Of a stretch of DNA of 64,000 nucleotides, positions 9,382 through 18,665 are shown one piece after another; position 1 is the stretch's first letter; each line of letters starts with the position of its first letter. Under the pieces are notes generated by a model. That model had not been told where the DNA came from, searched no databases, and saw only the letters and a list, made by a program, of their open reading frames with translations. The translations under genes were made by a program, and so were the position numbers. The stretch covers positions 186,001-250,000 of the forward strand of contig NZ_CP154625.1 in NCBI RefSeq assembly GCF_051148895.1, given 5' to 3'. Source of the DNA: Terrisporobacter vanillatitrophus (GTDB lineage: Bacteria; Bacillota; Clostridia; Peptostreptococcales; Peptostreptococcaceae).

Positions 9382-9834
9382 ATGAGAATAGGTTTGGGAT
9401 GTGACCATGGAGGATTTAATTTAAAATCAGATATTATTGATTTTCTAGAATCAAAAGGAATAGAGTACATAGATTTTGGGACGAATAATGCACAAGATTC
9501 AGTGGATTATCCAATATATGGTGAAAAAGTTGCCAATGCAGTTATTTCAAAAGAAGTAGATTATGGAATTGTATGTTGTGGGACAGGAATAGGTATATCT
9601 TTAGCAGCAAATAAAGTGCCTGGCATAAGATGTGCTGTTGTCTCAGATGTTTTTTCTGCAAAAATGTCGAAGGCACACAACAATGCAAATATGTTATCTC
9701 TTGGAGAAAGAGTATTAGGAAGAGGTCTTGCATTAGAAATAGTAGAGGCTTGGATTAATACAGAATTTGAAGGAGATAGACACTTAAGAAGAGTTAACAT
9801 GATAGTTGATATAGAAGAAAAGCATAATAAATAG
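9382..9834 (+). CDS. rpiB: Ribose-5-phosphate isomerase B
   Basis: It interconverts ribose 5-phosphate and ribulose 5-phosphate in the pentose phosphate pathway. It has 150 residues, typical of RpiB/LacAB. Visible motifs are the N-terminal GCDHGG, the catalytic cysteine region GIVCCGTGIG (near residue 67) and the NMLSLG segment. AAGGAG precedes the ATG. The gene ends 15 bases before upp and shares its transcript, linking ribose-phosphate supply to PRPP-using salvage. Confidence 0.96.
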   Translation: MRIGLGCDHGGFNLKSDIIDFLESKGIEYIDFGTNNAQDSVDYPIYGEKVANAVISKEVDYGIVCCGTGIGISLAANKVPGIRCAVVSDVFSAKMSKAHNNANMLSLGERVLGRGLALEIVEAWINTEFEGDRHLRRVNMIVDIEEKHNK

Positions 9835-9849
9835 GAGGTTTAAATAGTA

Positions 9850-10479
9850 ATGAGCAAAGTTATAGTTACGGATCATCCGTTAATACAACACAAATTAACA
9901 ATAATGAGAGATAAAGAAACTGGATCAAAGGATTTCAGGGAATTATTAACAGAAATAACAATGTTAATGGGATACGAAGTTACTAGAGATTTACAACTAG
10001 TTGATGTAGAAATAGAAACACCTGTTGTAAAAACTACTCAAAAAATGATATCAGGTAAAAAATTAGGAATAGTACCTATATTAAGAGCAGGACTTGGAAT
10101 GGTTGATGGATTTATAAGCTTAATACCAGCAGCTAAAGTTGGTCACTTAGGACTTTATAGAGATCCTGAAACATTAAAGCCAGTTGAATATTATTCTAAA
10201 TTTCCACAAGATATAGATGAGAGAGAAATGATAGTAGTTGACCCAATGCTTGCAACAGGTGGTTCAGCAGTGGCAGCTATAGATGTTTTAAAAGCAAAGG
10301 GAGCAAAAAGTATAAAGTTAGTTAACTTAGTTGCAGCTCCAGAAGGAATAGCTGAAGTACAAAAATATCACAATGATGTAGATATATATGTAGCAGCTAT
10401 AGATGAAAAATTAAATGATCACGGGTACATAGTTCCAGGATTAGGAGATGCTGGAGATAGATTATTTGGTACTAAATAG
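9850..10479 (+). CDS. upp: Uracil phosphoribosyltransferase
   Basis: It converts uracil and PRPP to UMP. It has 209 residues, the standard length. The PRPP-binding loop is DPMLATGGSA (near residue 130) and GDAGDRLFG closes the C terminus as in the family. AGGAGG overlaps the end of rpiB. A terminator hairpin follows before the ATP synthase operon; in many Firmicutes upp likewise sits just upstream of atp. Confidence 0.97.
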   Translation: MSKVIVTDHPLIQHKLTIMRDKETGSKDFRELLTEITMLMGYEVTRDLQLVDVEIETPVVKTTQKMISGKKLGIVPILRAGLGMVDGFISLIPAAKVGHLGLYRDPETLKPVEYYSKFPQDIDEREMIVVDPMLATGGSAVAAIDVLKAKGAKSIKLVNLVAAPEGIAEVQKYHNDVDIYVAAIDEKLNDHGYIVPGLGDAGDRLFGTK

Positions 10480-10487
10480 TATATCTT

Positions 10488-10521
10488 AAGGAATCTATTA
10501 ATTAAGTAGATTCCTTATTAT
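10488..10521 (+). terminator. Terminator between upp and the atp operon
   Basis: AAGGAATCTA/TAGATTCCTT stem with an AT loop. The T-run is interrupted (TTATTAT), so some readthrough into atp is possible. Confidence 0.6.
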
Positions 10522-10565
10522 AGATAAAATAACTATATTCTTAGTATAGAGGAGCATAGTTTTAT

Positions 10566-10796
10566 ATGAGTAATAAAAAAAGTACAAGTGCACAAATAGC
10601 ACAAATGCTTTCTTTAATGAGCCAGCTAGGCATTATGATGGTGGTTTCCATATTTGGATGTTTTTTTATAGGCAAATTTATCGATGATAAATTAAATACA
10701 GAACCTATTTTTATGCTAATATTTTTAGTATTGGGAGTAGGAGGAGCTTTTATGTCTGTATATAAAACTGTAATTGGATACACAAAAAGGAAGTGA
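10566..10796 (+). CDS. atpZ: AtpZ/AtpI-like small ATP synthase membrane protein
   Basis: A 76-residue protein with two hydrophobic segments (about 19-38 and 46-68) separated by a short loop starting FIDDKL. It matches the AtpZ family (F0F1-ATPase subunit, putative Mg/Ca transport partner). First gene of the atp operon, preceded by GAGGAG. AtpZ and AtpI homologues are thought to assist c-ring assembly or Mg2+ supply; the exact role here is inferred from position. Confidence 0.85.
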   Translation: MSNKKSTSAQIAQMLSLMSQLGIMMVVSIFGCFFIGKFIDDKLNTEPIFMLIFLVLGVGGAFMSVYKTVIGYTKRK

Positions 10797-10802
10797 TAGA
10801 TT

Positions 10803-11192
10803 ATGGATATAAAAGTACAACAAGAAGTTAAAGAAATAACAAAGGGTATATGTATATATGCCATTATAATAGGAATAATATCTTTAGTTATTTCTAAACA
10901 ATCAATTCACGTAATATTGGGAGTTGTTTTTGGTAGTATAATTGCAATACTTAATTTTAGGTTATTAGCGATTACTATGGAAAAAGCAGCAGATATGCCA
11001 CCAGGAAGAGCTCAAGCTTATTCCGGAATTAGATATTTGATAAGGATGTTTATTGTAGCAGTAGTTTTATTTGTTTCAGTAAGGAATCCTAATATACATG
11101 TTATAGGTACAGTCTTAGGATTAATAAGTACTCAGATTGTTATATTTATAAAAAAACTTATAATATCAAGAATATCGAGAAAGGAGGTATAA
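10803..11192 (+). CDS. atpI: ATP synthase subunit I
   Basis: A 129-residue membrane protein with four predicted hydrophobic segments, matching the AtpI family that helps assemble the c ring. It starts six bases after atpZ and ends four bases before the atpB start, so translation is probably coupled. Weak sequence conservation is normal for this family, so the call rests partly on operon position. Confidence 0.88.
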   Translation: MDIKVQQEVKEITKGICIYAIIIGIISLVISKQSIHVILGVVFGSIIAILNFRLLAITMEKAADMPPGRAQAYSGIRYLIRMFIVAVVLFVSVRNPNIHVIGTVLGLISTQIVIFIKKLIISRISRKEV

Positions 11193-11196
11193 ATAA

Positions 11197-11901
11197 GTGA
11201 AGTATACACAATGGGTCATTGAATTTGCAAATGGTTTTAAAATTAGTGAAACTGTTGTAACTAGTTGGATTATAATGGTAGGTTTAATAATAATAGCATT
11301 TTTATTAACAAGAAATCTACAACCAGTACCAACTACAAAGAGACAAATTATGTTAGAGTATGCCGTTGGGTCACTTAGAGGCCTTATTCATGGAAACATG
11401 GGTGATGATATAGAAAAAAGAATGCCTAATATATTCCCTTATATTGGATCTTTATTTCTTTTCTTCGTATGTTCCAACTTGATTGGTTTATTAGGTTTTA
11501 AGTCACCAACTACTGATGTAGACACAACTTTAGCCTGGGCTTTAATTACTTGCTTCTTAATTTACTACGAAGGGGTTAAAGCTAAAGGGCCAGGATACTT
11601 TAAAGGTTTATTAGAACCAGTTCCGTTCCTATTACCACTTAATATAGTAGGTGAATTTGCTAGACCAATATCGCTTACATTCCGTCCATTTGGTAACATT
11701 TTAGGAGGAACAGTAATTATGGGATTACTTTATCAATTATTAGCATTCATATCATCATTGATACCGAATGTTTCAATTCCATTCTTACAACTATTAATAC
11801 CAGTACCATTACATTTGTATTTTGATTTATTTGCAGGATGTTTGCAAGCATTTATATTCATAATGCTTACAATGGTATTTGTTTCAAACTCAACAGAGTA
11901 A
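11197..11901 (+). CDS. atpB: ATP synthase subunit a
   Basis: The Fo stator subunit forming the ion half-channels next to the c ring. 234 residues, GTG start with AAGGAGG upstream. It has five to six transmembrane helices. The conserved segment FARPISLTFRPFGN carries the essential arginine that faces the c-ring glutamate, and a polar PVPLHLYFDLFAGCLQAFIF motif matches helix 5/6. The c subunit looks Na+-type, so this channel may carry Na+. Confidence 0.96.
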   Translation: MKYTQWVIEFANGFKISETVVTSWIIMVGLIIIAFLLTRNLQPVPTTKRQIMLEYAVGSLRGLIHGNMGDDIEKRMPNIFPYIGSLFLFFVCSNLIGLLGFKSPTTDVDTTLAWALITCFLIYYEGVKAKGPGYFKGLLEPVPFLLPLNIVGEFARPISLTFRPFGNILGGTVIMGLLYQLLAFISSLIPNVSIPFLQLLIPVPLHLYFDLFAGCLQAFIFIMLTMVFVSNSTE

Positions 11902-11979
11902 AAATATATGCAAATTACATATTAGCATATTAGAATAAAAATAAAAAATAAAAGTTAAAATTCGAGGAGGATTAAAATT

Positions 11980-12240
11980 ATGGAAATTACTACTTTACAA
12001 CAAGGAATCGCTATAGCAGGTTCTGCAATAGGTGCAGGTATAGCAGTTATATCTGGTATAGGTGCAGGTATAGGTCAAGGATATGCAGCTGGTAAAGGTG
12101 CAGAAGCTGTTGGTAATCAACCAGAAGCTAAAGGAGATATAATCTCTACAATGCTATTAGGTGCTGCGGTTGCAGAGTCTACAGGTATATATGGTCTTGT
12201 TATATCTATAATCTTAATATTCGCTAATCCATGGATATAG
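11980..12240 (+). CDS. atpE: ATP synthase subunit c with Na+-type binding residues
   Basis: An 86-residue hairpin of two membrane helices that forms the rotor ring. The ion-binding glutamate is Glu66. Gln33, Val64, Glu66, Ser67, Thr68 and Tyr71 correspond, with an offset of one, to the Na+ site of the Ilyobacter tartaricus ring (Gln32, Val63, Glu65, Ser66, Thr67, Tyr70). Ala29 replaces the Pro of the classical PxxxQ motif. A short stem-like spacer (about 12273-12309) lies before atpF, as in operons where c is made in excess. Confidence 0.97.
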   Translation: MEITTLQQGIAIAGSAIGAGIAVISGIGAGIGQGYAAGKGAEAVGNQPEAKGDIISTMLLGAAVAESTGIYGLVISIILIFANPWI

Positions 12241-12337
12241 AATTGAAGACGATTTGTAATAAGATTTTATAGTTAGGAGAAATTATAAATTACTCTCCTA
12301 ACTATAAATTATGGATGATGGAAAGGAGGATTAGTAG

Positions 12338-12838
12338 ATGGGTTTTAAACCAGTAGTAACCATAACTTGGGAATTAGCTATTCAGATAGTAAATACAGTT
12401 GTTCTATTTTGGATACTAAGAAAAATTTTATTCAAACCAGTTTTGAATATCATAGATGCTAGAGAAAATGCAATAAAATCAGATATAGCTACGGGAGAGC
12501 AAGCAAAAAATGAAGGTTTAGCTTTAAAAGCTGAATATGAACAAAAGCTTGCAGTTGCGAAAAATGAAGGTCAAGAAATCATTAAGCAAGCAACTCTTAG
12601 AGCTGAACAAAAGTCTGATGAAATAATATCTACTGCTAAAGAAGAAGCAACTAGCTTAAAAGAAAGAGCTAATAAAGATATAGTACAAGAAAAAGAAAAA
12701 GTTATGAATGAACTTAAAAATGATATTTCTAACATAGCTATACTTGCTGCTTCCAAAGTAATTGAAAAAGATATTGATCAAGCTAAACATGAGGAAATGA
12801 TAAACAAATTTATCGAAGAGGTGGGCGAAGCTAAATGA
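12338..12838 (+). CDS. atpF: ATP synthase subunit b
   Basis: The peripheral stalk subunit: 166 residues, one N-terminal membrane helix (about 9-28) and a long charged, Lys/Glu-rich helical region suited to dimeric coiled coil. GGAAAGGAGG precedes the ATG. Its stop codon overlaps the atpH start (ATGA), which suggests translational coupling. Confidence 0.95.
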   Translation: MGFKPVVTITWELAIQIVNTVVLFWILRKILFKPVLNIIDARENAIKSDIATGEQAKNEGLALKAEYEQKLAVAKNEGQEIIKQATLRAEQKSDEIISTAKEEATSLKERANKDIVQEKEKVMNELKNDISNIAILAASKVIEKDIDQAKHEEMINKFIEEVGEAK

Positions 12839-13377
12839 TAGATATAATAGCTAACAGATATGCAGAAGCCCTATTCCAACTAAGTGAAGATGAAAATATC
12901 ACTAAAGAAATTTACAATGAGTTACACAATGTAATAGATACAGTGAAAAATAATAAGGACTTAGATAATGTTTTAAAATCACCTTTAGTAGCTAAAGTTG
13001 AAAAGGTTCAATTAATTGAAACATTATTTAATAATAAAATAAATAATAACTTAAAAAATTTCTTAAAATTACTAGTTGAGAAGGGAAGAATATCTTCTTT
13101 AAAATCAATAGAATTAACATTTAAGCAATTATTAAATGATAAAAACAATATAATCGAAGGTACTGTAATAAGTGCTATTGCTTTAACTGATAAAAAAGTT
13201 AAAGAACTTGAAGAAAAACTTTCAAAAAAATATAATAAAAATGTTACTTTAGAGAATAAAGTTGACCAAAGTATATTAGGTGGGGTTTTAGTAAGATTAG
13301 GAAATACTCAAATTGACGGATCTGTAAAAACTCGTTTAGATAATATAAAAGACCAACTTTCTCAAGTAATTTCTTAG
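12835..13377 (+). CDS. atpH: ATP synthase subunit delta
   Basis: A 180-residue cytoplasmic protein that joins the F1 head to the b stalk. It begins with the typical IANRYAEALF motif and ends with the ILGGVLVRLG..IDGS segment of the OSCP/delta family. The start overlaps the end of atpF by four bases. Confidence 0.96.
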   Translation: MIDIIANRYAEALFQLSEDENITKEIYNELHNVIDTVKNNKDLDNVLKSPLVAKVEKVQLIETLFNNKINNNLKNFLKLLVEKGRISSLKSIELTFKQLLNDKNNIIEGTVISAIALTDKKVKELEEKLSKKYNKNVTLENKVDQSILGGVLVRLGNTQIDGSVKTRLDNIKDQLSQVIS

Positions 13378-13392
13378 GAGGGCGGTGAACCC

Positions 13393-14895
13393 ATGAACTT
13401 AAGACCTGAAGAAATAAGTTCTATAATTAAACAACAAATTAAGAATTATGATAATAAAATAGAAATGACTGATACTGGTAGCGTACTAAAAGTAGGTGAC
13501 GGTATCGCAACTATATACGGACTAGAAAATGTAATGTCTAGTGAACTTTTAGAATTCCCTGGAGAGGTATATGGAATGGCCCTTAACTTAGAGGAAGATG
13601 TTGTTGGGGCTGTTATATTTGGTGATGACAGTGGAATCAAAGAAGGAGATATAGTTAAAAGAACAGGAAGAATAGTTGAGGTTCCTGTTGGAGAAGCGTT
13701 AATAGGTAGAGTTGTAAGTCCACTTGGTTTACCTATAGATGGGAAAGGACCTATAAACACTAACAAAACAAGACCAGTTGAAAGTAAAGCACCTGGTATA
13801 ATGGCAAGACAATCAGTTTGTGAACCATTACAAACTGGTATAAAAGCTATAGACTCTATGATACCAATAGGTAGAGGACAAAGAGAGCTTATCATAGGTG
13901 ATAGACAAACTGGTAAGACTTCTATAGTTATAGATACTATATTAAACCAAAAAGGTAAAGATGTTATATGTATATATGTTGCAATAGGACAAAAACGTTC
14001 TACAGTTGCACAACTTGTTAGTACATTAGAAAAAGGTGGAGCGATGGATTACACAATAGTTGTATCAGCTACAGCTTCTGAATCTGCACCACTTCAATAC
14101 CTTGCACCATATACAGGAGCTGCAATGGGTGAAGAATTCATGTTCAATGGTAAACACGTTCTAATAGTATATGATGATTTAAGTAAACAAGCAGTTGCTT
14201 ACAGAGAGATGTCATTACTACTTAGAAGACCACCAGGACGTGAAGCTTATCCAGGGGATGTATTCTACCTACATTCAAGATTACTAGAAAGAGCTGCTAA
14301 GTTATCTGATGAATTAGGTGGAGGATCTATGACAGCACTTCCAATCATAGAAACTCAAGCAGGAGACGTTTCTGCATATATACCAACTAACGTTATATCA
14401 ATAACTGATGGACAAATATACTTACAACCAGAATTATTCTATTCAGGTATAAGACCAGCAGTTGACCCTGGTATATCAGTATCAAGGGTTGGTGGTGATG
14501 CTCAAATTAAATCAATGAAAAAAGTTGCAGGTACATTAAAACTTGCTTACTCACAATATAGAGAGCTTGCATCATTCTCTCAATTTGGATCAGACTTAGA
14601 TGAAGATACTAAGAAAAGACTTGCTCAAGGGGAAAGAATAGTTGCTGTTTTAAAACAAAATGAAACTGACCCTATAGCAGTTCAAAACCAAGTTATGATA
14701 ATATTTGCTGTTATAAATAACTTCTTAGAGGATATACCAGTAAGTAATGTAGCAAGATTTGAAAAAGAATTATTCAGATTTGTGGATGAAAACTATCCAG
14801 AAGTATCTAAAAAAATATTAGCAGCAGAAGATTTCTCTTCTGATTTAACAAACGCAATAGTAGAATTTAAGAAAAAGTTTGTTGTTGAAGCGTAA
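13393..14895 (+). CDS. atpA: ATP synthase subunit alpha
   Basis: A 500-residue non-catalytic nucleotide-binding subunit of F1. The P-loop GDRQTGKT is near residue 170, and the alpha signature PAVDPGISVSR is near residue 356. Full length and collinear with the family. GGAGGGCGGTGA precedes the ATG, 15 bases after atpH. Confidence 0.98.
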   Translation: MNLRPEEISSIIKQQIKNYDNKIEMTDTGSVLKVGDGIATIYGLENVMSSELLEFPGEVYGMALNLEEDVVGAVIFGDDSGIKEGDIVKRTGRIVEVPVGEALIGRVVSPLGLPIDGKGPINTNKTRPVESKAPGIMARQSVCEPLQTGIKAIDSMIPIGRGQRELIIGDRQTGKTSIVIDTILNQKGKDVICIYVAIGQKRSTVAQLVSTLEKGGAMDYTIVVSATASESAPLQYLAPYTGAAMGEEFMFNGKHVLIVYDDLSKQAVAYREMSLLLRRPPGREAYPGDVFYLHSRLLERAAKLSDELGGGSMTALPIIETQAGDVSAYIPTNVISITDGQIYLQPELFYSGIRPAVDPGISVSRVGGDAQIKSMKKVAGTLKLAYSQYRELASFSQFGSDLDEDTKKRLAQGERIVAVLKQNETDPIAVQNQVMIIFAVINNFLEDIPVSNVARFEKELFRFVDENYPEVSKKILAAEDFSSDLTNAIVEFKKKFVVEA

Positions 14896-14922
14896 TCCTT
14901 TTTACAAAAGGAGGTAAATTAA

Positions 14923-15792
14923 TTGGCAGGAGCTGGAATTAAAGAGATTAAAACGCGTATTAACAGTGTTAATAGTACTAAGCAGGTTACTAAAGCTATG
15001 GAACTTGTGGCTTCTTCAAAAATGAGAAAAGCAAAAGATAGAGCTTTAGCAGCTAGACCGTACTTTGGAACAATGTACGATACAGTGAAGGATATAGCTA
15101 CAAGTACTCGTGGCGTTAGAAATGTATTCTTAAAACAAAGAGAAGTAAAAAATAAATGTTATATTATTGTTGCAGGGGATAGAGGACTTGCAGGAGGATA
15201 TAACTCAAATATAATGAAATTAACACTTAGTCATATGGATGGAAAAAAAGAAAAAGTTATGACTGTAGGGAAAAAGGCTACGGAATTTTTCCAAAAAAGA
15301 GGTTATGATATATTAAAGTCAGCAGAAAGTGTTGAAAAATGTGACTATGATGAAACATTAGCTTTTGCAGAGGAAGCTATGGATTTATATAAAAAAGGTG
15401 AAATTGATGAAGTATATATGGTATATACAGAGTTTGTATCTCCTTTAACTCAAAATCCAAAATTATTAAAAGTGCTACCTTTAGCATTTGAAAAAGAAGA
15501 AAATAAGGAAACAAAAGAGCAAGCTGCAAAAGGAGCTAGAGTTCAATATTTACCATCGGCAGAAGTTGTTTTAGGTCATATAATACCTAAATATGTTTCT
15601 GGTATAGTTTATGATGGAGTTATAGAATCTTTCGCATCAGAACAAGCTGCGAGAAGAACTGCCATGAGTTCAGCAACTGATAATGCAGACGAGATGCTAT
15701 CCAATTTAGAGTTGAGTTACAACAGAGCAAGACAATCAGCTGTAACTCAAGAAATAACAGAGATAGTAGGTGGAGTAGAGGCTCTAAAATAA
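14923..15792 (+). CDS. atpG: ATP synthase subunit gamma
   Basis: The central rotor shaft, 289 residues, with a TTG start and AAGGAGGT upstream. The N-terminal helix (IKTRINSVNSTKQVTKAMELV) and the C-terminal helix (SYNRARQSAVTQEITEIVGG) are the conserved coiled-coil parts. The alternative TTG reading MAGAG matches other family members, which supports this start. Confidence 0.96.
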   Translation: MAGAGIKEIKTRINSVNSTKQVTKAMELVASSKMRKAKDRALAARPYFGTMYDTVKDIATSTRGVRNVFLKQREVKNKCYIIVAGDRGLAGGYNSNIMKLTLSHMDGKKEKVMTVGKKATEFFQKRGYDILKSAESVEKCDYDETLAFAEEAMDLYKKGEIDEVYMVYTEFVSPLTQNPKLLKVLPLAFEKEENKETKEQAAKGARVQYLPSAEVVLGHIIPKYVSGIVYDGVIESFASEQAARRTAMSSATDNADEMLSNLELSYNRARQSAVTQEITEIVGGVEALK

Positions 15793-15804
15793 GGAGGTTA
15801 GGAA

Positions 15805-17199
15805 ATGGCCAACGTAGGGAAAATAGTATCAATCGTAGGTGTTGTACTAGATGTTAAGTTTGATAATGAAAATAGCCTACCTAACTTATTAAACGCATTA
15901 GTTATAAAGTTAGGAGATCAAGAAATAGTTGCTGAAGTTGCACAACATATAGGTGATGATACAGTTAGATGTATATCAATGAGTGCTACAGATGGACTAG
16001 TTAGAGGAATGGAAGCGACAGACACAGGAAGACCAATAAGTGTTCCTGTTGGAGATGCTACATTAGGAAGAATATTCAATGTTCTTGGAGAGCCAGTTGA
16101 TGATGCTGAAGCTCCAAAGGACGTACCTAAATTACCGATACATAGGCAAGCACCTGAATATAATGATATAGCAAGTACTGCAGAAATACTTGAAACAGGT
16201 ATAAAAGTAGTTGACTTACTAGTACCATACTTAAAAGGTGGTAAAATCGGTCTATTTGGAGGAGCTGGTGTTGGTAAAACAGTTCTTATACAAGAGCTTA
16301 TAAACAATATAGCTAAGCAACACGGTGGTATATCAGTATTCGCTGGTGTTGGAGAAAGAACAAGAGAAGGTAATGACCTTTACCATGAAATGAAAGATTC
16401 TGGAGTTATAAATAAAACAGCTCTAGTATTCGGACAAATGAACGAGCCACCAGGAGCTAGAATGAGGGTTGCCTTATCTGGACTTACTATGGCTGAGTAC
16501 TTCAGAGATGAACAAAACCAAGACGTTCTTTTATTCGTAGATAATATATTCCGTTTCACACAAGCAGGTTCAGAAGTTTCTGCCCTACTTGGACGTATGC
16601 CTTCAGCAGTTGGATATCAACCAACGCTTGCTACAGAAATGGGTAACTTACAAGAAAGAATAACATCAACTAAGAAAGGATCTATAACATCTGTTCAAGC
16701 TGTTTACGTACCTGCGGATGACTTAACTGACCCAGCGCCAGCAACAACATTCGCTCACTTAGATGCAAAAACAGTTTTATCTAGATCTATAGCATCTCTA
16801 GGTATATACCCTGCAGTTGATCCACTTGAATCAACTTCAAGAGTATTAGACCCTAAAATAGTTGGTGAAGAACATTATGCAGTAGCTAGAGGAGTACAAT
16901 CTATACTTCAAAGATACAAAGAATTACAAGATATAATAGCTATACTTGGTATGGATGAATTATCTGATGATGATAAAGTAATAGTTGCTCGTGCAAGAAA
17001 GATACAAAGATTCCTTTCTCAATCTTTCACAGTTGCAGAACAATTTACAGGATTCCCAGGTAAATATGTACCAGTTAAAGAAACTGTAAGAGGTTTCAAA
17101 GAAATACTTGAAGGAAAACATGACGACTTACCAGAATCAGCATTCTTATTTGTTGGATCAATAGATGAAGCTGTTGCGAAAGCAAAGGAGAGTAGATAG
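15805..17199 (+). CDS. atpD: ATP synthase subunit beta
   Basis: The catalytic subunit, 464 residues. P-loop GGAGVGKT (near residue 152), GERTREGND with the catalytic Glu, and the signature PAVDPLESTSR (near residue 337). AAGGAGGT lies nine bases upstream of the ATG. Full length with no anomalies. Confidence 0.98.
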   Translation: MANVGKIVSIVGVVLDVKFDNENSLPNLLNALVIKLGDQEIVAEVAQHIGDDTVRCISMSATDGLVRGMEATDTGRPISVPVGDATLGRIFNVLGEPVDDAEAPKDVPKLPIHRQAPEYNDIASTAEILETGIKVVDLLVPYLKGGKIGLFGGAGVGKTVLIQELINNIAKQHGGISVFAGVGERTREGNDLYHEMKDSGVINKTALVFGQMNEPPGARMRVALSGLTMAEYFRDEQNQDVLLFVDNIFRFTQAGSEVSALLGRMPSAVGYQPTLATEMGNLQERITSTKKGSITSVQAVYVPADDLTDPAPATTFAHLDAKTVLSRSIASLGIYPAVDPLESTSRVLDPKIVGEEHYAVARGVQSILQRYKELQDIIAILGMDELSDDDKVIVARARKIQRFLSQSFTVAEQFTGFPGKYVPVKETVRGFKEILEGKHDDLPESAFLFVGSIDEAVAKAKESR

Positions 17200-17202
17200 G
17201 TC

Positions 17203-17481
17203 ATGGCAAATATATTTGCATTAGAAATAGTTACTCCAAGTGAAGTTTTTTACCAAGGTGAGGTAGAAATGGTCATAACTAGAACAACACAAGGTGATAG
17301 AGCTGTATTAAAAGATCATATACCTTTCGTTGTTGGTTTAGTTGATGGAGAATTAAGAATAAAAAAAGAGGGCAAGTTTAAATCTGGCCAAATATCTGGT
17401 GGTTTCATGACTGTTAGTAAAGAAAAAACAACTATACTAACGGAGTCTGCTAAATGGAACGATGAAGTCAGTGGACTTTAA
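17203..17481 (+). CDS. atpC: ATP synthase subunit epsilon, short form
   Basis: This 92-residue protein covers the N-terminal beta-sandwich of subunit epsilon, which binds gamma and the c ring. Typical epsilon chains have 130-140 residues, with a C-terminal helical hairpin that inhibits ATP hydrolysis; that part is missing here. The stop is followed within 20 bases by the operon terminator, and no downstream frame supplies the missing helices, so this does not look like a frameshift. The start is three bases after atpD. Confidence 0.93.
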   Translation: MANIFALEIVTPSEVFYQGEVEMVITRTTQGDRAVLKDHIPFVVGLVDGELRIKKEGKFKSGQISGGFMTVSKEKTTILTESAKWNDEVSGL

Positions 17482-17501
17482 AACTAGAATATAATATTAC
17501 T

Positions 17502-17531
17502 AAAAAGACTAGGAGTACTCCTAGTCTTTTT
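17502..17531 (+). terminator. Terminator of the atp operon
   Basis: A near-perfect inverted repeat, AAAAAGACTAGGAG/CTCCTAGTCTTTTT, ends in T5. Confidence 0.92.
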
Positions 17532-17639
17532 ACTTTGCCTAAAACTTTTATTTAGTGTATAAAAATATTATTAAAGGTAATATAATTGCTTATAATAAGG
17601 TAATATAATTATAGTAGGGATAATTTATGGGAGGAAAAT

Positions 17640-18017
17640 ATGAATATTTTAGATATAGGGACAGATATTATAGAGATAGAGAGAATTAAAAATGCATTAA
17701 GTAAAAGAGGTGATTTTCTAAAAAAAATATTCACAGAAAGAGAAATAAAAATGTTTGAGGAAAAGGGAAATAATCTTCAAACAATAGCGGGTAATTTTGC
17801 AGCAAAAGAAGCTATTAGCAAATCTTTAGGATTAGGTATAAGGGGTTACAATTTTAAAGATATAGAAATACTTAGAAATAGTTTAGGAAAGCCTGTAGTA
17901 AATACTTATAATAATTTAGAAAAAATTTGCATACAATATAGTGTTTTAGAAATAAAGGTAAGCATATCTCATAGCGACAATTATGCTGTTGCAAATGCTA
18001 TAACAATTACAACGTAA
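17640..18017 (+). CDS. acpS: Holo-[acyl-carrier-protein] synthase
   Basis: It transfers 4'-phosphopantetheine from CoA to acyl carrier protein. 125 residues, the usual AcpS size. The Mg-binding motif GTDIIEIERI is at the N terminus, NFAAKEAISKSLG follows near residue 50, and SISHSDNYAVA lies near the C terminus. GGGAGG precedes the ATG. It begins the conserved acpS-lipoprotein-(alr)-ndoAI-ndoA neighbourhood known from Bacillus and Clostridioides. Confidence 0.96.
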   Translation: MNILDIGTDIIEIERIKNALSKRGDFLKKIFTEREIKMFEEKGNNLQTIAGNFAAKEAISKSLGLGIRGYNFKDIEILRNSLGKPVVNTYNNLEKICIQYSVLEIKVSISHSDNYAVANAITITT

Positions 18018-18071
18018 AAATAAGATATATTTAAATACACGAATGAATAAAAATAAGTTAGGAGGTACTTT

Positions 18072-18665
18072 GTGAAAAATAAGTGGTATTCGTTATTAAT
18101 AATAATTATTTCAATAATTACTCTATGTAGTGTTGGATGTGGAAGAAAAAAATATACAAAAGAAGAAGTATATGAAGATTTCCAAAAGCAGATTTCAAAA
18201 ATTGAATCATATACTTGTATTGCGAAAGTAGAAGCTATAGGAAATAAGGAAAATACTATCTATATTTTTAAACACACATATAAAAGACCGGATTATTACA
18301 AGTTAGAAGTAAAGTCACCAAAGAATTTACAAGGAAAAACTATTGAATATAAGGGTGATAAAGTTTTAGTGAGTAACCCTAGTATTAATGACACAATAGA
18401 ACTTCCTAATATAAATAATGATAGTCACTATTTATTTATTGGAGATTTTATAAAAAACTATATGCAAAATGAATCAATAATTTTAGAAGTTACAGAAAGT
18501 GAATTAAAAATAGAAACAGAAATACAAGGCAATAATAAATATTTTAATAAACAAATTTTATATGTAAATAATAAGACTAAGAATCCAAATAAAATGGAAA
18601 TACTAGATAATGAAGACAAACCTATATTTATAGTAACATATGAAGATTTTAAGTATGAAAAATAA
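18072..18665 (+). CDS. GerS/YdcC-like lipoprotein with LolA-type fold
   Basis: A 197-residue exported lipoprotein. The N terminus is a lipoprotein signal with the acylated residue predicted at Cys23 (CSVGC). The rest is beta-rich, as in LolA-like proteins. GTG start with GGAGGT upstream. Position after acpS matches Bacillus ydcC and Clostridioides difficile gerS; GerS is needed for cortex hydrolysis in spore germination. Orthology to GerS is inferred from position, size and signal, not from alignment. A role in spore germination would fit the organism. Confidence 0.7.
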   Translation: MKNKWYSLLIIIISIITLCSVGCGRKKYTKEEVYEDFQKQISKIESYTCIAKVEAIGNKENTIYIFKHTYKRPDYYKLEVKSPKNLQGKTIEYKGDKVLVSNPSINDTIELPNINNDSHYLFIGDFIKNYMQNESIILEVTESELKIETEIQGNNKYFNKQILYVNNKTKNPNKMEILDNEDKPIFIVTYEDFKYEK

